64,000 bases of DNA from Cannabis sativa (taxonomy: Eukaryota > Streptophyta > Magnoliopsida > Rosales > Cannabaceae): assembly GCF_029168945.1 (NCBI RefSeq), contig NC_083607.1, positions 36,131,257 through 36,195,256 on the forward strand. The letters run 5' to 3'. This document shows positions 33,244-44,714 of the stretch, in pieces (within the stretch, counting starts at the first letter, position 1; each line of letters opens with the position of its first letter). The notes under the pieces are model-generated. The model was given only the letters and a program-made list of their open reading frames with translations, did not search any database and was not told where the DNA came from. Position numbers and translations under genes: made by a program.

Positions 33244-33780
33244 TTGAAATACTTAAAGAGTACAAGAGATTATGTATTAGTCTACAAGGGTGGTGCTTTG
33301 AATCCCTTAGGCTATACAGACTCAGATTTCCAGGGATGTCTTGAAGACAGGAAATCTACATCTGGGATGGTGTTTACTCTTGGGGGTGGAGCAGTGGTTT
33401 GGAGAAGTGCTAAACAAACTGCGATTTCGGATTCTACCATGGAGGCAGAATACATAGCTGCGGCTGAAGCAGCTAAAGAGGTTGTCTGGCTAAGGAAGTT
33501 CTTCACCATTCTTGGTGTAATTCCTGGAATGGAAAGGCCTCTAGTCCTGCTTTGTGATAACACTGGAGCTATAGCCAACAGTAAGGAACCTCGGAGCCAC
33601 AAGAGAAGTAAGCACATAGAAAGAAAATATCATATTATCAGAGAATATGTGGCAAGAGGGGATGTACTGGTGGAGAAAGTGGATACGCAGGATAACTTGG
33701 CTGATCCATTCACCAAAGTCTTGGCAGTAACTTCATTCGAAAAGCACCGTCAGAATTTAGGATTAATTGAAATGTACTGA
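33244..33780 (+). pseudogene. Element C RNase H and polyprotein C-terminus
   Basis: The 178-residue frame has the RNase H acidic residues in GYTDSDF, MEAEYIAA and LCDNTGAIANS, then SKHIERKYHIIREYV and NLADPFTK. It ends with HRQNLGLIEMY just before the polypurine tract. The frame itself is uninterrupted but separated from RT by the upstream frameshift. Confidence 0.93.
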
Positions 33781-33798
33781 TTTGTTTTATATTAGTGC

Positions 33799-33809
33799 AA
33801 GTGGGAGTT
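33799..33809 (+). other. Polypurine tract of element C
   Basis: AAGTGGGAGTT directly precedes the 3' LTR, as in A and B. Confidence 0.85.
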
Positions 33810-35699
33810 TGTTGGGTTTTACGCCCTAAATAAAACTCTGTTTCAATGTAATCCAGATTATTCTATATCAATAAAGTAACAGAAGTAATTTTTCATTCAC
33901 TTGTGTATGTTTTGGTTCACTTAATCAATTGCTTGTCTATTTGATTTATAAATTCATCCAAACCCCTTTCACATACTTGAACATGTTTATTGTGTTGTCA
34001 ACACAGTGGAAAATAAACATGACTATGTGAATAAAGTATTCCTAGATTTATCAGAACACTGGGTTTCACTGATATGACAATCTACAACAGAGTTTACTTA
34101 CATTTGGAGAAATATTATGTTCTTTCCAGAACATAGGTTAAAGTAAAGCTCAGGTTGGATGCATGGAGTATGCATTGGAATGGACCGATATTGAACTTTG
34201 AATTAGATTTTGAAACTTACCGTAAACATCTATTCAATTCAATATCATAAGTTGATCCTAGATCACATGATCTAAATCCTGATATGGTTAGGCTTAATTT
34301 CAAGAGTATTATTCGTGTTCTTTGATTTGTTAGTTAAGCCTAAATCTTTAGTCTGGGCAATACATACATTTTGGGAACACGGTAGTGCAATTGAGTGGGA
34401 GCGCTAACATAAATATGGAATCTATAGCTTCTATCTGGCGAATAGTAAGCAAAGGGTGATTTCCTTCGAGCTTAACCAAACGAGATAAATGATTGAGTAC
34501 TCATTTCACTTAGTTGAAATATCATTTATACAGGGTTAAGTGTTTTAAGGATAAAATACATTGTAGGGTGTTACGGTAATTTAAGTCCCTTTACAGTGTA
34601 GATCATCCATATAGAGGATCATTGATCACATTAGGATTATAACAATGGATAACTAATAATGTGTCTATATGGTGGAACATATAGAGCATTCTATATACTG
34701 AGAGTGCAATTCTGAGTTCTATGTGTGGATTCAACGAAGAATTAATAAGTTAGTGAATTTAAGTGGTAAATTCTAGATCTGCTTATTGGAAGCTCAGATA
34801 TATAGACCCATGGTCCCCTCACTAGTTGAGATGATATTACTTGTAAGACTCATTTAATTGATTTTAATTAATCAATTAAAAAATTCTCAAGATGGACTTG
34901 TCAGTTTGAGAATTTAGCACTTATTAAGGGCAAAACAGTAAATAGAGATTTTGAAGGGCATATTTATCAATTAGGAAACTTTAATTAGTTTCATTATTAA
35001 TAAAATAAATGATTATATATTATTTGATAATTATTTTTAATTATTAAATAATTAGATTTATCATTAATATGGTTGAACAATGGAATTGGCAATTTTTCAC
35101 AAAAAGGAAACTATCAAGTGTAGGAAAAGGAAAGTTGGAAAAGTGGCAAGCCTTGTTTCCACATTGCCTAGGCCGGCCACTTAGCTTCCTTTTCCCTTTG
35201 ATTTTTTCAATTCAAAATGTCAATCATAGCCTTTGGTGGTCTTCTATAAATAGAAGGCAAAGGCTTCGGAGTTAAATATATCTGTACAACTGAAAAAGCT
35301 TTTCACAACATTATTCTGAAAGAATTTTCTCTCAGAAAATTCTCTCTGAGCCGCCACCCTCTCTCTCTCTATTCCTTCACTGTTTCGAAATGTATGAGTG
35401 CTAGAGTAGTGCCCACACACATCAAGTAATACCTCAATCATAGTGAGGAAGGCTGTGTAGATTTCAGAGACAACAAAGAAGGACTTTCGGGCTCAGATCT
35501 TGATTATACTCTGCTACAGAAAGGAATCAAGGGTTAGAGATCTAAGTGGGAGGAGACATATATATTCCGCTGCAATCACTGTAAGATTTCTAATACTCTT
35601 ATGTGTTTAATTTCATATCGTTTTAGAAGTTCATATTTAGGTTGTTAAATCAACATACTTGTGAGTAGATCTAAGTTCCTGGTAAAATAACTTCCAACA
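33810..35699 (+). repeat. 3' LTR of element C
   Basis: It begins TGTTGGGTTTTACGCCC and ends CCAACA, followed by the ACAGG duplication. Its TATA box lies near 35246-35255. Confidence 0.96.
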
Positions 35700-35937
35700 A
35701 CAGGGACCAAGTCTTTTGATTCATATGATCACAATCACATTCCACTTTGTTGACGATACTGTAATTGTGAATAAACATATGATCTGGATTTAACTGATTC
35801 TGTGTGTAAATGTAATAAACATATTTAAACCATTAGCATGTAAAATTCATGCAAACATCAATCACTTCAAATTTCTTATATTGATAACTAATCAGAATGT
35901 AAAGAGTTTTATTTAGGGCATAAAACCCAACACTTTG

Positions 35938-36585
35938 CACCCCGCATAAGCTCTATTTGGTGATTAAATCCCCTCTTAGGAGGCAGTCTTTTTGGGAGTT
36001 CTTCCGGCATCACATCTTTGAATTCATCTAACACCTGCTCAATTACAGGTGGAGTGGACTCCTCCACTTTAGCATCGTACACGGCGGGAGGAATGACAAA
36101 TGTTGGCCTCTTCTTCTTCTTCAGGCCCCTCTTTAGTTGCAGGGCTCATAGTAGCTTGACTTCTGGGGGTTGTCTCACTTTAGCGGGAACCATTGAAGGA
36201 TTCTCACTCATGATCAGTAGATTCCCTGTTGCTAGAATTGGAATGGCCCCCTTCTCTGCTAGAAACTCCATTCCCAATACCACGTCAAAGTCATCCATGC
36301 GAACGGCTACAAGGTCAAGTTGCCCCTCCCATCCGTTGATCTTGACATTCACTTTCTTGGCCACTCCAATTGTGTCCATGGCCTTTGAATTGACTGCTTT
36401 CATGCGGCCTGCATCTTTCTCCAATTTTAGGCCCACCCTCTTGGCTTCGATTTTGAAAATGAAGTTTTGTGTTGTGCCAATGTCAATCAACACGCTCTTA
36501 TCCTGCTTACCATTTAAAGTGGCCTCCACAAACATCGATCCATTTCCAAGGGCTTTCTTTCCTCCCATGCCATGCTTCTAAGAGC
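35938..36585 (-). pseudogene. Element E protease and start of RT
   Basis: The minus strand encodes a gypsy aspartic protease domain with LIDIGTTQNF, where families usually have D-T/S-G, so the catalytic motif is altered. A hydrophobic VVLGMEFL strand typical of the fold follows. The RT lead-in (VMPEELPKRLPPKRG) near 35960-36020 runs straight into the insertion site of D at 35937. It resumes at 23955 with the RT segment before LCIDYHALN. Confidence 0.87.
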
Positions 36586-37872
36586 AGCCATCAATCGAAC
36601 GGTGCTCATGTGCGCCCAGTCTTCATCTTCATTATCTTCCCCACATCCTTGCTTCTCTTGAGCAATGGATGCCTTTATAGCACTCAACTTGGACTGGTGG
36701 GGGCAAGAAGCCGCCCTATGTGGGCCTTAACAAAGCCAACACTTAAGGGGCTTCTTCCCCATTGCAGCATCACTTTTAAAGGAGGGGCTAGATTCAGGAG
36801 TCCTCTTTCCCCTCCCCCACTTTTACTCGGCCATTACTTTATTGACTTCTTACTCGCAGCATTGTTGGTGCTATTCGGAGATTTGTCTTCTTCGGCTGCG
36901 AATTCTCAAAGGTGTAATCAGTGAGCCGCTCGGCTGCAGCTTGAGCAGTGGCGAGATCTGATACCCGCTGCCTTTGCAGCTCTTGTTTAGCCCAACGCTT
37001 GAGTCCTTTGAGAAAGTAGAAAAGTTTGTCGACTTCGTTCATGTCCTTAATGTTGAGCATCAATCCGGAGAACTTCTTTACATAGTCTCGGACTGTCCCA
37101 ACTTGCTTTAACTCTCTCAGCTAGCGTCAAGCCAAGTAGGCGACATTCTCTGGCAGGAATTGGGCATTCAATTCTTTCTTGAGGTCTTCCCAAGTCTCAA
37201 TGGTGCACTTACCACTCTGAATGTCTTCATACTTCATCCTCTACCACAATTTGGCGTCCCCGGACAAATACATGGTAGCTGTTGCTACCTTTGCTTCTTC
37301 AGAGTCAGTCTGCACGACCCTAAAGTATTGCTCCATGTCAAACAAAAATTTTTGGAGCTCCTTCGCATCCCTCGCCCCTCCATAGCATTTGGGCTCAGGT
37401 GCTCTCAGTCGGCCATACTCCATACCTCTGTGCCCCTGGTATTTGCACGCTCTGCTGCTATCATGGTAAGATTTAGCTTAGTTGGCATTCCTGCTAACTC
37501 TTCCCGAATGGCTGTGACAGACACATGACAATCCTCTATCGTATCATTGAGGGAGTCTTGTAATGCAGCCTGCACATTTTGTAGCACAGTGATAGCAGCC
37601 TACATGTCTATTGTTGCTTGTTTTAATGCCCTGATGCAATCTTCCATCTGAGGCACAATTGATGTTCCGGTAGCAGCGTCTCTCCTCTCGATCGCAGCTA
37701 CCCTAGCCAACAAGTTAGCATAGTCTTAAGCCAACGTGATAACTTGTTGTTGTGTCATTGTTGGCCCTGAGTTCTGATGGCTAGAGGTTAGATCCCTGAC
37801 CCTCTTGTCCATGCCATCTAGTTCCTCTATGCGATTCTCGAGCTCTTGAATTCTTTGGGTATTGCTCACCAT
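36586..37872 (-). pseudogene. Element E gag
   Basis: Gag probably starts at 37872 (ATG, reading MVSNTQRIQELE). It shows a coiled-coil-like N-terminus, then the retrotransposon gag core (PEPKCYGGARDAKELQKFLF near 37340-37400, DAKLW, then KLFYFLKGLKRWAKQEL near 37000). A zinc knuckle of the form CWLC...H...C lies near 36703-36745, with a stop codon inside it. Further stops occur near 37245, 37425 and 37725. The family assignment is secure; the protein is dead. Confidence 0.88.
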
Positions 37873-37905
37873 TATGTCGTTTTACCAAGCTTCCCTTTCT
37901 ATTGG

Positions 37906-37918
37906 CTCTAATACCAAC
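37906..37918 (-). other. Primer binding site of gypsy element E
   Basis: Read on the minus strand, TGGTATTAGAGCC lies a base or two after the LTR end. It matches the tRNA-Met-type site with one change. Confidence 0.8.
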
Positions 37919-38554
37919 TGTCACGGGCCGCCTATTTGGACACTCCCAAGTAGGTGGAACGTGCGGCACTTGCTGGCACAGTGAGCTAGCAAGTCAGCCT
38001 AAATGCGCCTGCAGGCAAACAAGTTCAAAGGTTAGGCAGGATACATGTCTCGCACATGTTGAGTGCAAACAAGAAGCATGAGCAAGCAAAGACAAAGCGT
38101 CCCCAAGGACCAATCTCACACAACCCACAAGCAAATATATAGACAAATGACATGCAATGGCCCAATAAAGGCAACAAACAGGCATCACAAAGACCATATA
38201 GAAGCATACACAAGAAGCATGGATAAACATCATTTTATTATTATATGGCCTTGATAGGGCAAGGGAGTACACAGCTAGGCCCCTATCATGCTGGTGACAA
38301 GGTGCTTCATAAGTCACCAGGTCACCCCCCCTAAAGAGCTTATTGGGGGTTTTAAGGGATTTCCAGGAACATACATGATTATAGCTCTCTATACATATTT
38401 GAGTGGAAATACAAAAGAAAGAAAGCTAAACAACAAAAGACTCCCCACCCCAATGAGGCGCTTGGTGCAAAACTTAACTAATGATCAAGCACCAAAGCAT
38501 GCTCATGTTACAAAATGGCCCCATTGTGGGTGTGCCATGGGGCAGCACGCCACA
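37919..38554 (-). repeat. 5' LTR of gypsy element E
   Basis: On the plus strand it begins TGTCACGGGCCGCC and ends CGCCACA. It is followed by the CCTGG duplication at 38555-38559. It matches 20560-21193 with dozens of differences. Confidence 0.92.
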
Positions 38555-38559
38555 CCTGG

Positions 38560-39360
<801 letters not shown>

Positions 39361-40314
39361 AAGGTACAAATTTTTAATTTAGTTTTTTGGGAATCAATTT
39401 TCGATTTAGTTAATTCAAGGAATGAGTTTTAAATTTATTTATTTTATTTAACTGATTTTTGTGTGTAAGTTTTTATCTGGATTGCTTTACGGAACAAATT
39501 TCTTGGTCTCAAATTTTTAAATAGTTGATAAATATAATACTTTCTTTATATTATATAATGAGTTATTGTGTGTTATTATTTATTTCTTATAGAACTAATT
39601 TTGTTTATATTTATGCCTCAGTATTTTTAGAATTGATCCTCACTTTTTTTTAAAAAAAAAAAAATTATAACTGATTTTATGAGGTATTATGTGCTATTCA
39701 TTTTTACTCATTTTGTTGTGAAACTAGTTTTGATTTTAATTTATGTTTCAATGATTTATAAACTGATTTCTTCTATTTTTTTTTTAACTATAACTAGTTT
39801 GAGTTATTGCGTGTTACTTGTTTATATTCATTATATTATAGAACACGTTCTATTTTCATTTATATTTGAGACATCTAACTCTGGTGACTTTTCTAATGAC
39901 GACACAACTCCGTTGACTTTTTTGATGATTATTTCATTGACGTGACTTTTCGATAATTTTTTCGGCGACAATGACTTTTCTATCGATGATAACTTTTTTA
40001 GCGACTTTTCCGGGGAAAAAAAATTTATCAACTTTTATTTATGTTCTTTTGTTTAATTTCTCATATTTGAACTTTGATTCATATCTTATTTTTTTTTATG
40101 TCATATAAAATAAACTCCATTATTTTTAACAAATTTTTATGAAAAAATCTCTTATTTATTTTCATTCCTATTACCCATTCGTTTTTACATATTTTTTTTC
40201 CACCAACAAGCAAGCTAGAAACATTAACGTAAGCTATGTTTGCTTAATAAAAAAAAAACTAAAGCTATTTTTGAAAATTGAATTTTGGTTGGAAGAGAAA
40301 ATTGTCAAAAATTA
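39361..40314. other. AT-rich intergenic DNA
   Basis: No gene is recognised. A weak, degenerate repetition of GACTTTT followed by TGATG-like bases occurs at 39885-40015. The rest is simple A/T-rich sequence, possibly the decayed interior of an element. Confidence 0.5.
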
Positions 40315-40806
40315 AGGTGCTGTTTGGTAACACTTTTATTTTTTAATTTTTTAATCACAAAATGAAAGTAAAATTTTTGTTTTTAAAATTTTGTTTTTAA
40401 AAAACAAAAATGCGTTCTGTAATCACTTTTGTTTTTCAATTTTAAAAACAGAAAACAAAAATGTGTTCTGTAAAGTTCATTTTTATTTTTATTTTTTTAA
40501 TTTTATTTAAGTCGGGTCTAGGTCCGAAGTCGAATTCGGATCCGGATCAGAGGTCGGGTTCAGCACAAGGGCCATGAGAGAGGATTTGGGTCCGGGTCTT
40601 GTCGGAGTCTAAAATATTGATTAAGAAAAAAAACTGTTTAAAAAAATATTGAAAGTGATTTTTTTTTTAGTTTTTAAAATTTTAATTCTCAATTAAAAAA
40701 TTGAAAAGCAAAAACAGTTTCATAGAACATATTTTTAAAAAATATTTTCACTTTTTTAATTTTAAAAACAAAAAACTGATTAAAAAAGTATTACCAAACG
40801 CCACCT
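40315..40806. mobile_element. MITE-like inverted-repeat element
   Basis: The ends are inverted copies: AGGTGCTGTTTGGTAACAC on the left and, complemented, AGGTGGCGTTTGGTAATAC on the right. Inverted similarity continues inwards over AT-rich sequence. Flanks share AAAAATT (one mismatch if taken as 8 bp), compatible with a hAT-type duplication. A GC-richer core (GGATCCGGATC, GTCGGGT) sits at 40510-40610. No coding capacity is seen in its 490 bp. Confidence 0.7.
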
Positions 40807-42295
40807 AAAAATTGAAAAAAAAAAAATTATGTTTCATAATTGATATAGAAAGAAAAATTGTATGGTCAAAATTTTCCATACCCAATATTGAAAAATTGAT
40901 TTTTTTTTATTCTCCACATTTTTTTTTTCTTACATTTTCCTCTCCTCACATAAATCCAACTTTACACTACATTCATAGCTACTAAATCCCAAAATAAAAT
41001 ATAAATGCTGTGTCTCATTGAAGTGGAAATATAAGTCCCATTTTTTATAGTTTGATAGTATTCCAGACTATGGTTGTAGCATGGGATGAGGAGAAATCCA
41101 CATGATTTTACAAATTAGAGTATTCTCAAGGCAGGAGAAAAAGTTGATAGAGCTGTTACATGTGATCATGCTTTATGGTTTTCTCTTCCCTCAAGCAGCT
41201 TCGTTTTGTTCCAGGCATCTCAATGTAAAAATGAAGTTCAATCTTTCATTTTCAAACCACAAGGTGGTTTCCTAAGACATGGATGAGATGACAAAAATGT
41301 TGCTTAAGTCCAATATAAAGGCCATAATAAGAACAACTTCGAACTCTTCACTTGTGTGGCTGATCAGAAACAAAGAGCCTAACAAGGTCAGTGAGAATTA
41401 CTTCATCATGCTTGTTAATTCCACCTTCCCACAGAAATTTCTGACACTTCAATTTTGGAGATCAATCAACAGATCCTGTTTAAGGCACAAAGCAAGGGAA
41501 TAATACAACTCATTTAAACTCCAATGAAAGATACATACAGTGCACAGAAACTCTAGATAGTAATAAACAGGTAATACAATCCCCACTTGGTCAACAATTC
41601 ACAAAGTTACAATGGCATGAATGAGAAGGGAAATTAACAAAAACATCAATTCTACCGTAACCAAATAGGAGATGCCATAATAGGAAAGTTAACTAAGTCT
41701 TTAGCACTCTAGCCAAAAAAAAACTAGAACTTCAATATAAGTTGAAGAACGTAAAACCTATACGGCTTGAAAGCTCTGAGGTTATCAAATGGAGCTTATG
41801 AAGAAAATTAATCCATACACAGGAGATAGTACTAGTTATTATCTTTGTGTGCAGTAGTTTAGTTTAAGTATTTGTTTACTTGATAGCCAGTTACATGGTT
41901 TTCCCATATCATTGGTTGTGATAATTGTGGGTTTCCAATGGTATATGGTATATGGTCATGGGTGGCTAAATTTATCTTCTAATTTTTCCTGTCTTCCCAT
42001 TAGACCAAATCTACTAAAGACAAGGTTATTGTTAATACTGGTAATTCCTTTCTCATTATCAACAATCACTTATTCACAAACTTCCTATGGGGCTAATAGT
42101 TTTCATTTCCCATCACATGAAAAACCTTTTTCGCTCAGCTTAGCCCTATCCCTCTCTAGAGGTATTTTAGTTATCTGGCCGTGTAAAGAACTGCATGATA
42201 GTAATGATTTCTTTTACAATATGACAATTCAATATAAAATGTCTTCCTTCAAAGTTGAGCATTTCTTTTAATAGTCACAGTTAGAATTTTCTTTG
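40807..42295. other. Sequence without recognised gene; possible downstream part of PPR transcript
   Basis: From about 41040 the base composition is more balanced and shows no repeat copies elsewhere in the window. No convincing frame is present. It may be unique DNA, including the 3' untranslated or intronic part of the minus-strand PPR gene, but nothing proves this. Confidence 0.35.
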
Positions 42296-42810
42296 TTAAC
42301 AAAATTATAACTTTGGGGGTTCAGACTTCATGATCATGTACAACTAATTACATCAGTCAAAGGTCCGAGTGACCGTTAGTTAGTTATGACAGATTTGCCT
42401 AGTCAGTTGGCTCTATAAATAGGAGATTAGTCTGATTCGATCAAGAGGAGAGAGTTAATAAGAATTCTAGAATCTGAGAGTGTTTGAGGGTTGTAACAGT
42501 ATACATGTGTTTGATTGTGAGTCCCAGTAACAACAGTATTTGTATTGGAGCAAGTCTCCACTTGAGTTTGTAATTCTATGACTGCTCAATGAAGATTCAA
42601 GCCATCTATGGCTGTTGTCTCCCGTGGATTACATATACATTGAACCATGCAAAACACTTGTCATGATTTTGTTTTATGCATTCCATCATTTATTGATTTT
42701 ATTGTTATATGTTTGGTCTTTTTTGATTGGTGTTGAGATACAACGACAACAAAATATCAATACTTATGTTTCAAATAAACCTCCAAATTTTAAATGTTGT
42801 TATCAGAACA
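42296..42810 (+). repeat. Probable copia LTR remnant
   Basis: A TATA box (CTCTATAAATAGG, 42411-42423) is followed by AGAGAG-rich leader and an LTR-tail phrase, CTCCCGTGGATTACATATAC, near 42620 and GAACCATGCAAAACACTTG near 42641, typical of plant LTR ends. No second LTR or primer site was found, so this is a fragment. Confidence 0.45.
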
Positions 42811-42863
42811 CTTGTTAAAGAGCCGTTCATATTTATATGAGAGAAAAAAGTAACTTACAAGTT

Positions 42864-43583
42864 CTACTCAATCCAGTTCTCAATCATGGTATCTAAGAGG
42901 TCCACCACCTTCTTCATTCCCCCGCAATCACAATACAAAGCCTTATTTAACTCCATTGCTTCCCTAATCCTCGCTTCCCTCAGCAAACCTCTATAGACAA
43001 CCTTCCTCAACTCGCCATGCGGACAAATATCGGCACCCACCATGGCTCTCAAGACCTTCAAAGCCTCAAGAACCATCCCACTCCTGCAAAACCCATCAAC
43101 CAAAATCCCACAAAACTTTTCCTCAAGCTTGAATGGGGAACCCGACCTCACCATCCAATTAAAAACCTTGAGGGCCTCTTTGGGCTTGCCCTTTCTGAAG
43201 TAGGCAGCGACGAGCGTGTTGTTGATGGGCGCCACATGGTGTTGGGACATTGGGCTGTGTTTGAGGCGGGTGAGGAGGGACATGGGCATGGCCATGTCCG
43301 ACTGGGAGGCAAGGGAGTCCAGGAGGGCAGAAAGAGAGATGGCATCGAGAGGTGGGTTTGTAAGGAGGGCGGTGATGGCGAGGTGGGTCGCAGTGTTGAG
43401 TTGGTTCGAGAGGCAGAGACGAGGGAGGAGGAGGTTGATCTCAGTGAGTTCATCTTGGGTTAGAAGAGTGTGTTGATCAGTGACTGGTTTTAAAGAAGAA
43501 GAAGATGATGATGGGAAGAGTGGTGAAAAGGATCGATAAAAACGACGGAGTTGGGAGTGTCGTATGAGAGTGAGAAGTGTCAT
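42864..43583 (-). CDS. Short P-class pentatricopeptide repeat protein, probably mitochondrial
   Basis: The chosen start (43583) gives 239 residues; an in-frame upstream ATG at 43691 would add 36. The start at 43583 is preferred because the protein then begins MTLLTLIRHSQLRRFYRSF. That stretch is rich in Arg and Ser and lacks acidic residues, like a mitochondrial presequence. Two clear PPR units lie at about residues 117-152 (NNTLVAAYFRKGKPKEALKV) and 154-189 (ILVDGFCRSGMVLEALKV), with a weaker third to about 222. PPR proteins of this class bind organellar RNA. The protein is short for the family and intronless, ending at a clean TAG. It is the only likely host gene in the window. The RNA target cannot be told. 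Confidence 0.85.
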   Translation of the reverse strand: MTLLTLIRHSQLRRFYRSFSPLFPSSSSSSLKPVTDQHTLLTQDELTEINLLLPRLCLSNQLNTATHLAITALLTNPPLDAISLSALLDSLASQSDMAMPMSLLTRLKHSPMSQHHVAPINNTLVAAYFRKGKPKEALKVFNWMVRSGSPFKLEEKFCGILVDGFCRSGMVLEALKVLRAMVGADICPHGELRKVVYRGLLREARIREAMELNKALYCDCGGMKKVVDLLDTMIENWIE

Positions 43584-43691
43584 TGCTGGTTTGGTAAGCA
43601 AGCTTTGTCTGCTACTTACTGGGGGTTTTAGTTCGTGAGAAGAAGAACCTCTCCTAAAAATGGGCCCCAAATGTTGGCTTCTATATTCCAA

Positions 43692-44491
43692 GCCCGCTTA
43701 GATTTTTGGGAAATTTTTAATTTTATACGTAATATTAAAACTTATTTTAAAAATAACCTCAGCAATTTAATTAAGGCCAAATACCGATTGACCATATGTA
43801 AAGTGAAATAATTGTCTCAGCTTCTTTCTAAGTTGCTTCAGGTTTTTTTTTTTTTTTTTTTGAATTAAGTATTAAGAGTTTTGTTTCTTAATTTTAATTT
43901 TTCTTTTTTTTTTTTTTCCTCCTTTCTATAATTTTAAAAATCTTTTTCAATTACATTATTGATCATTTTAGTTTAAAAATAGTATCATTGTACCTATTTT
44001 TTAAGGTGGTCATTTTAATATGTGTAAAACATGCATATTTTTTTTTATTTTTACCCAAAAATATAATCAGAATCAAAAACAACTACTCGGTTTCTTTTAT
44101 AATTTATTAATAAAGTAGTAACCAAATTTTAAATGCAAATAAAATTCAATATATCAACTAACTTTTGTTACTATAAGATTGTTTGATATCTCCTAAATAA
44201 TGGTCTATTTTATTAGACAATTTTCGTACATAAAAAAACTAAACGATATCTTAAATATTTTTAAATTTTCATTTTAAGTAACATTATACTCTTTTGTTGT
44301 TAAGATATTTTTAAGTTTTTTTTTTAATAATATTTAAATTACCTTCAAAATCTATTTGAGAGTCAAGCCTAGCAACATCATCACCAAAAAAAAATATTAC
44401 CAAAATTAAATGTAACATTTTTTTTTTTGAAGAGAATTTCTTTTTATATTTTATTAAGAGATAAACAACCAAAGTTTAAATTAAACGAAAT
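43692..44491. other. AT-rich region upstream of the PPR gene
   Basis: This is the 5' flank of the minus-strand PPR gene and contains poly(T) runs near 43842-43860 and 43902-43918. No gene or recognisable element is seen. Its near part presumably holds the PPR promoter. Confidence 0.5.
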
Positions 44492-44714
44492 TTTATATAT
44501 GGGTAAATGGCGGCAAAACCCCCAATACTAGGGCTGTACATAATTTTTCGTAAACCGCCCAACCCGAATAACTCGCCCAAACCAAACCGAAAAAACCGAC
44601 AAAAAATTCAAACCGAAAAAAACCGACGAAAATATAACCCGCCCAATCTGTATATTGGGCGGGTTAAAAAAAAAGCAACCCGCCCATTAAAACCGAAATA
44701 ACCCGAACCAACCC

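Larger units (their letters stand above)
25633..35699 (+). mobile_element. Copia LTR retrotransposon C (best-preserved member)
   Basis: LTRs of 1,890 bp each (25633-27522, 33810-35699) differ by about 16 substitutions and a few indels by eye. The element is flanked by the perfect duplication ACAGG (25628-25632, 35700-35704). It holds primer binding site, a 2.6-kb leader, a gag-pol with only two single-base frameshifts after a truncated gag, and a polypurine tract. It lies in opposite orientation within solo LTR D. Total length is 10,067 bp. Confidence 0.96.
23961..35932 (-). mobile_element. Solo LTR D of the long-LTR copia family (split by C)
   Basis: Minus-strand LTR sequence of the A/B/C family occupies 23961-25632 and 35705-35932, about 1.9 kb in total, the full LTR length. 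It begins TGTTGG and ends CCAACA on the plus strand. It is flanked by the perfect duplication CTTTG at 23956-23960 and 35933-35937. No interior of its own remains, so unequal recombination between two LTRs is the likely origin. The TATA box, inverted, is at 24400-24409. It is more diverged than the LTRs of A, B and C. Element C was inserted later. Confidence 0.93.
20560..38554 (-). mobile_element. Ty3-gypsy chromodomain retrotransposon E, with nested D and C
   Basis: Two LTRs of about 635 bp (20560-21193 and 37919-38554) bound gag-pol reading on the minus strand. The outer flanks carry the perfect 5-bp duplication CCTGG at 20555-20559 and 38555-38559. The gene order gag, protease, RT, RNase H, integrase, chromodomain identifies a chromovirus. 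RT is split by solo LTR D (23961-35932). Frameshifts, stops and dozens of differences between its LTRs show it is old and dead. Without the inserts it would be about 6 kb. Confidence 0.94.

Noticed and set aside
36018..37528. Plus-strand frames of 122-187 codons
   Set aside because: They are antisense to gag and protease of element E.
41279..42271. Frames of 74 and 119 codons in the region right of the MITE-like element
   Set aside because: They show no domain or biased codon use, and the 119-codon frame has a hydrophobic, low-information composition typical of AT-rich chance frames.
43017..43476. Plus-strand frames of 86 and 148 codons opposite the PPR gene
   Set aside because: They are antisense shadows of the PPR coding sequence with low-complexity Gly/Glu/Arg content.
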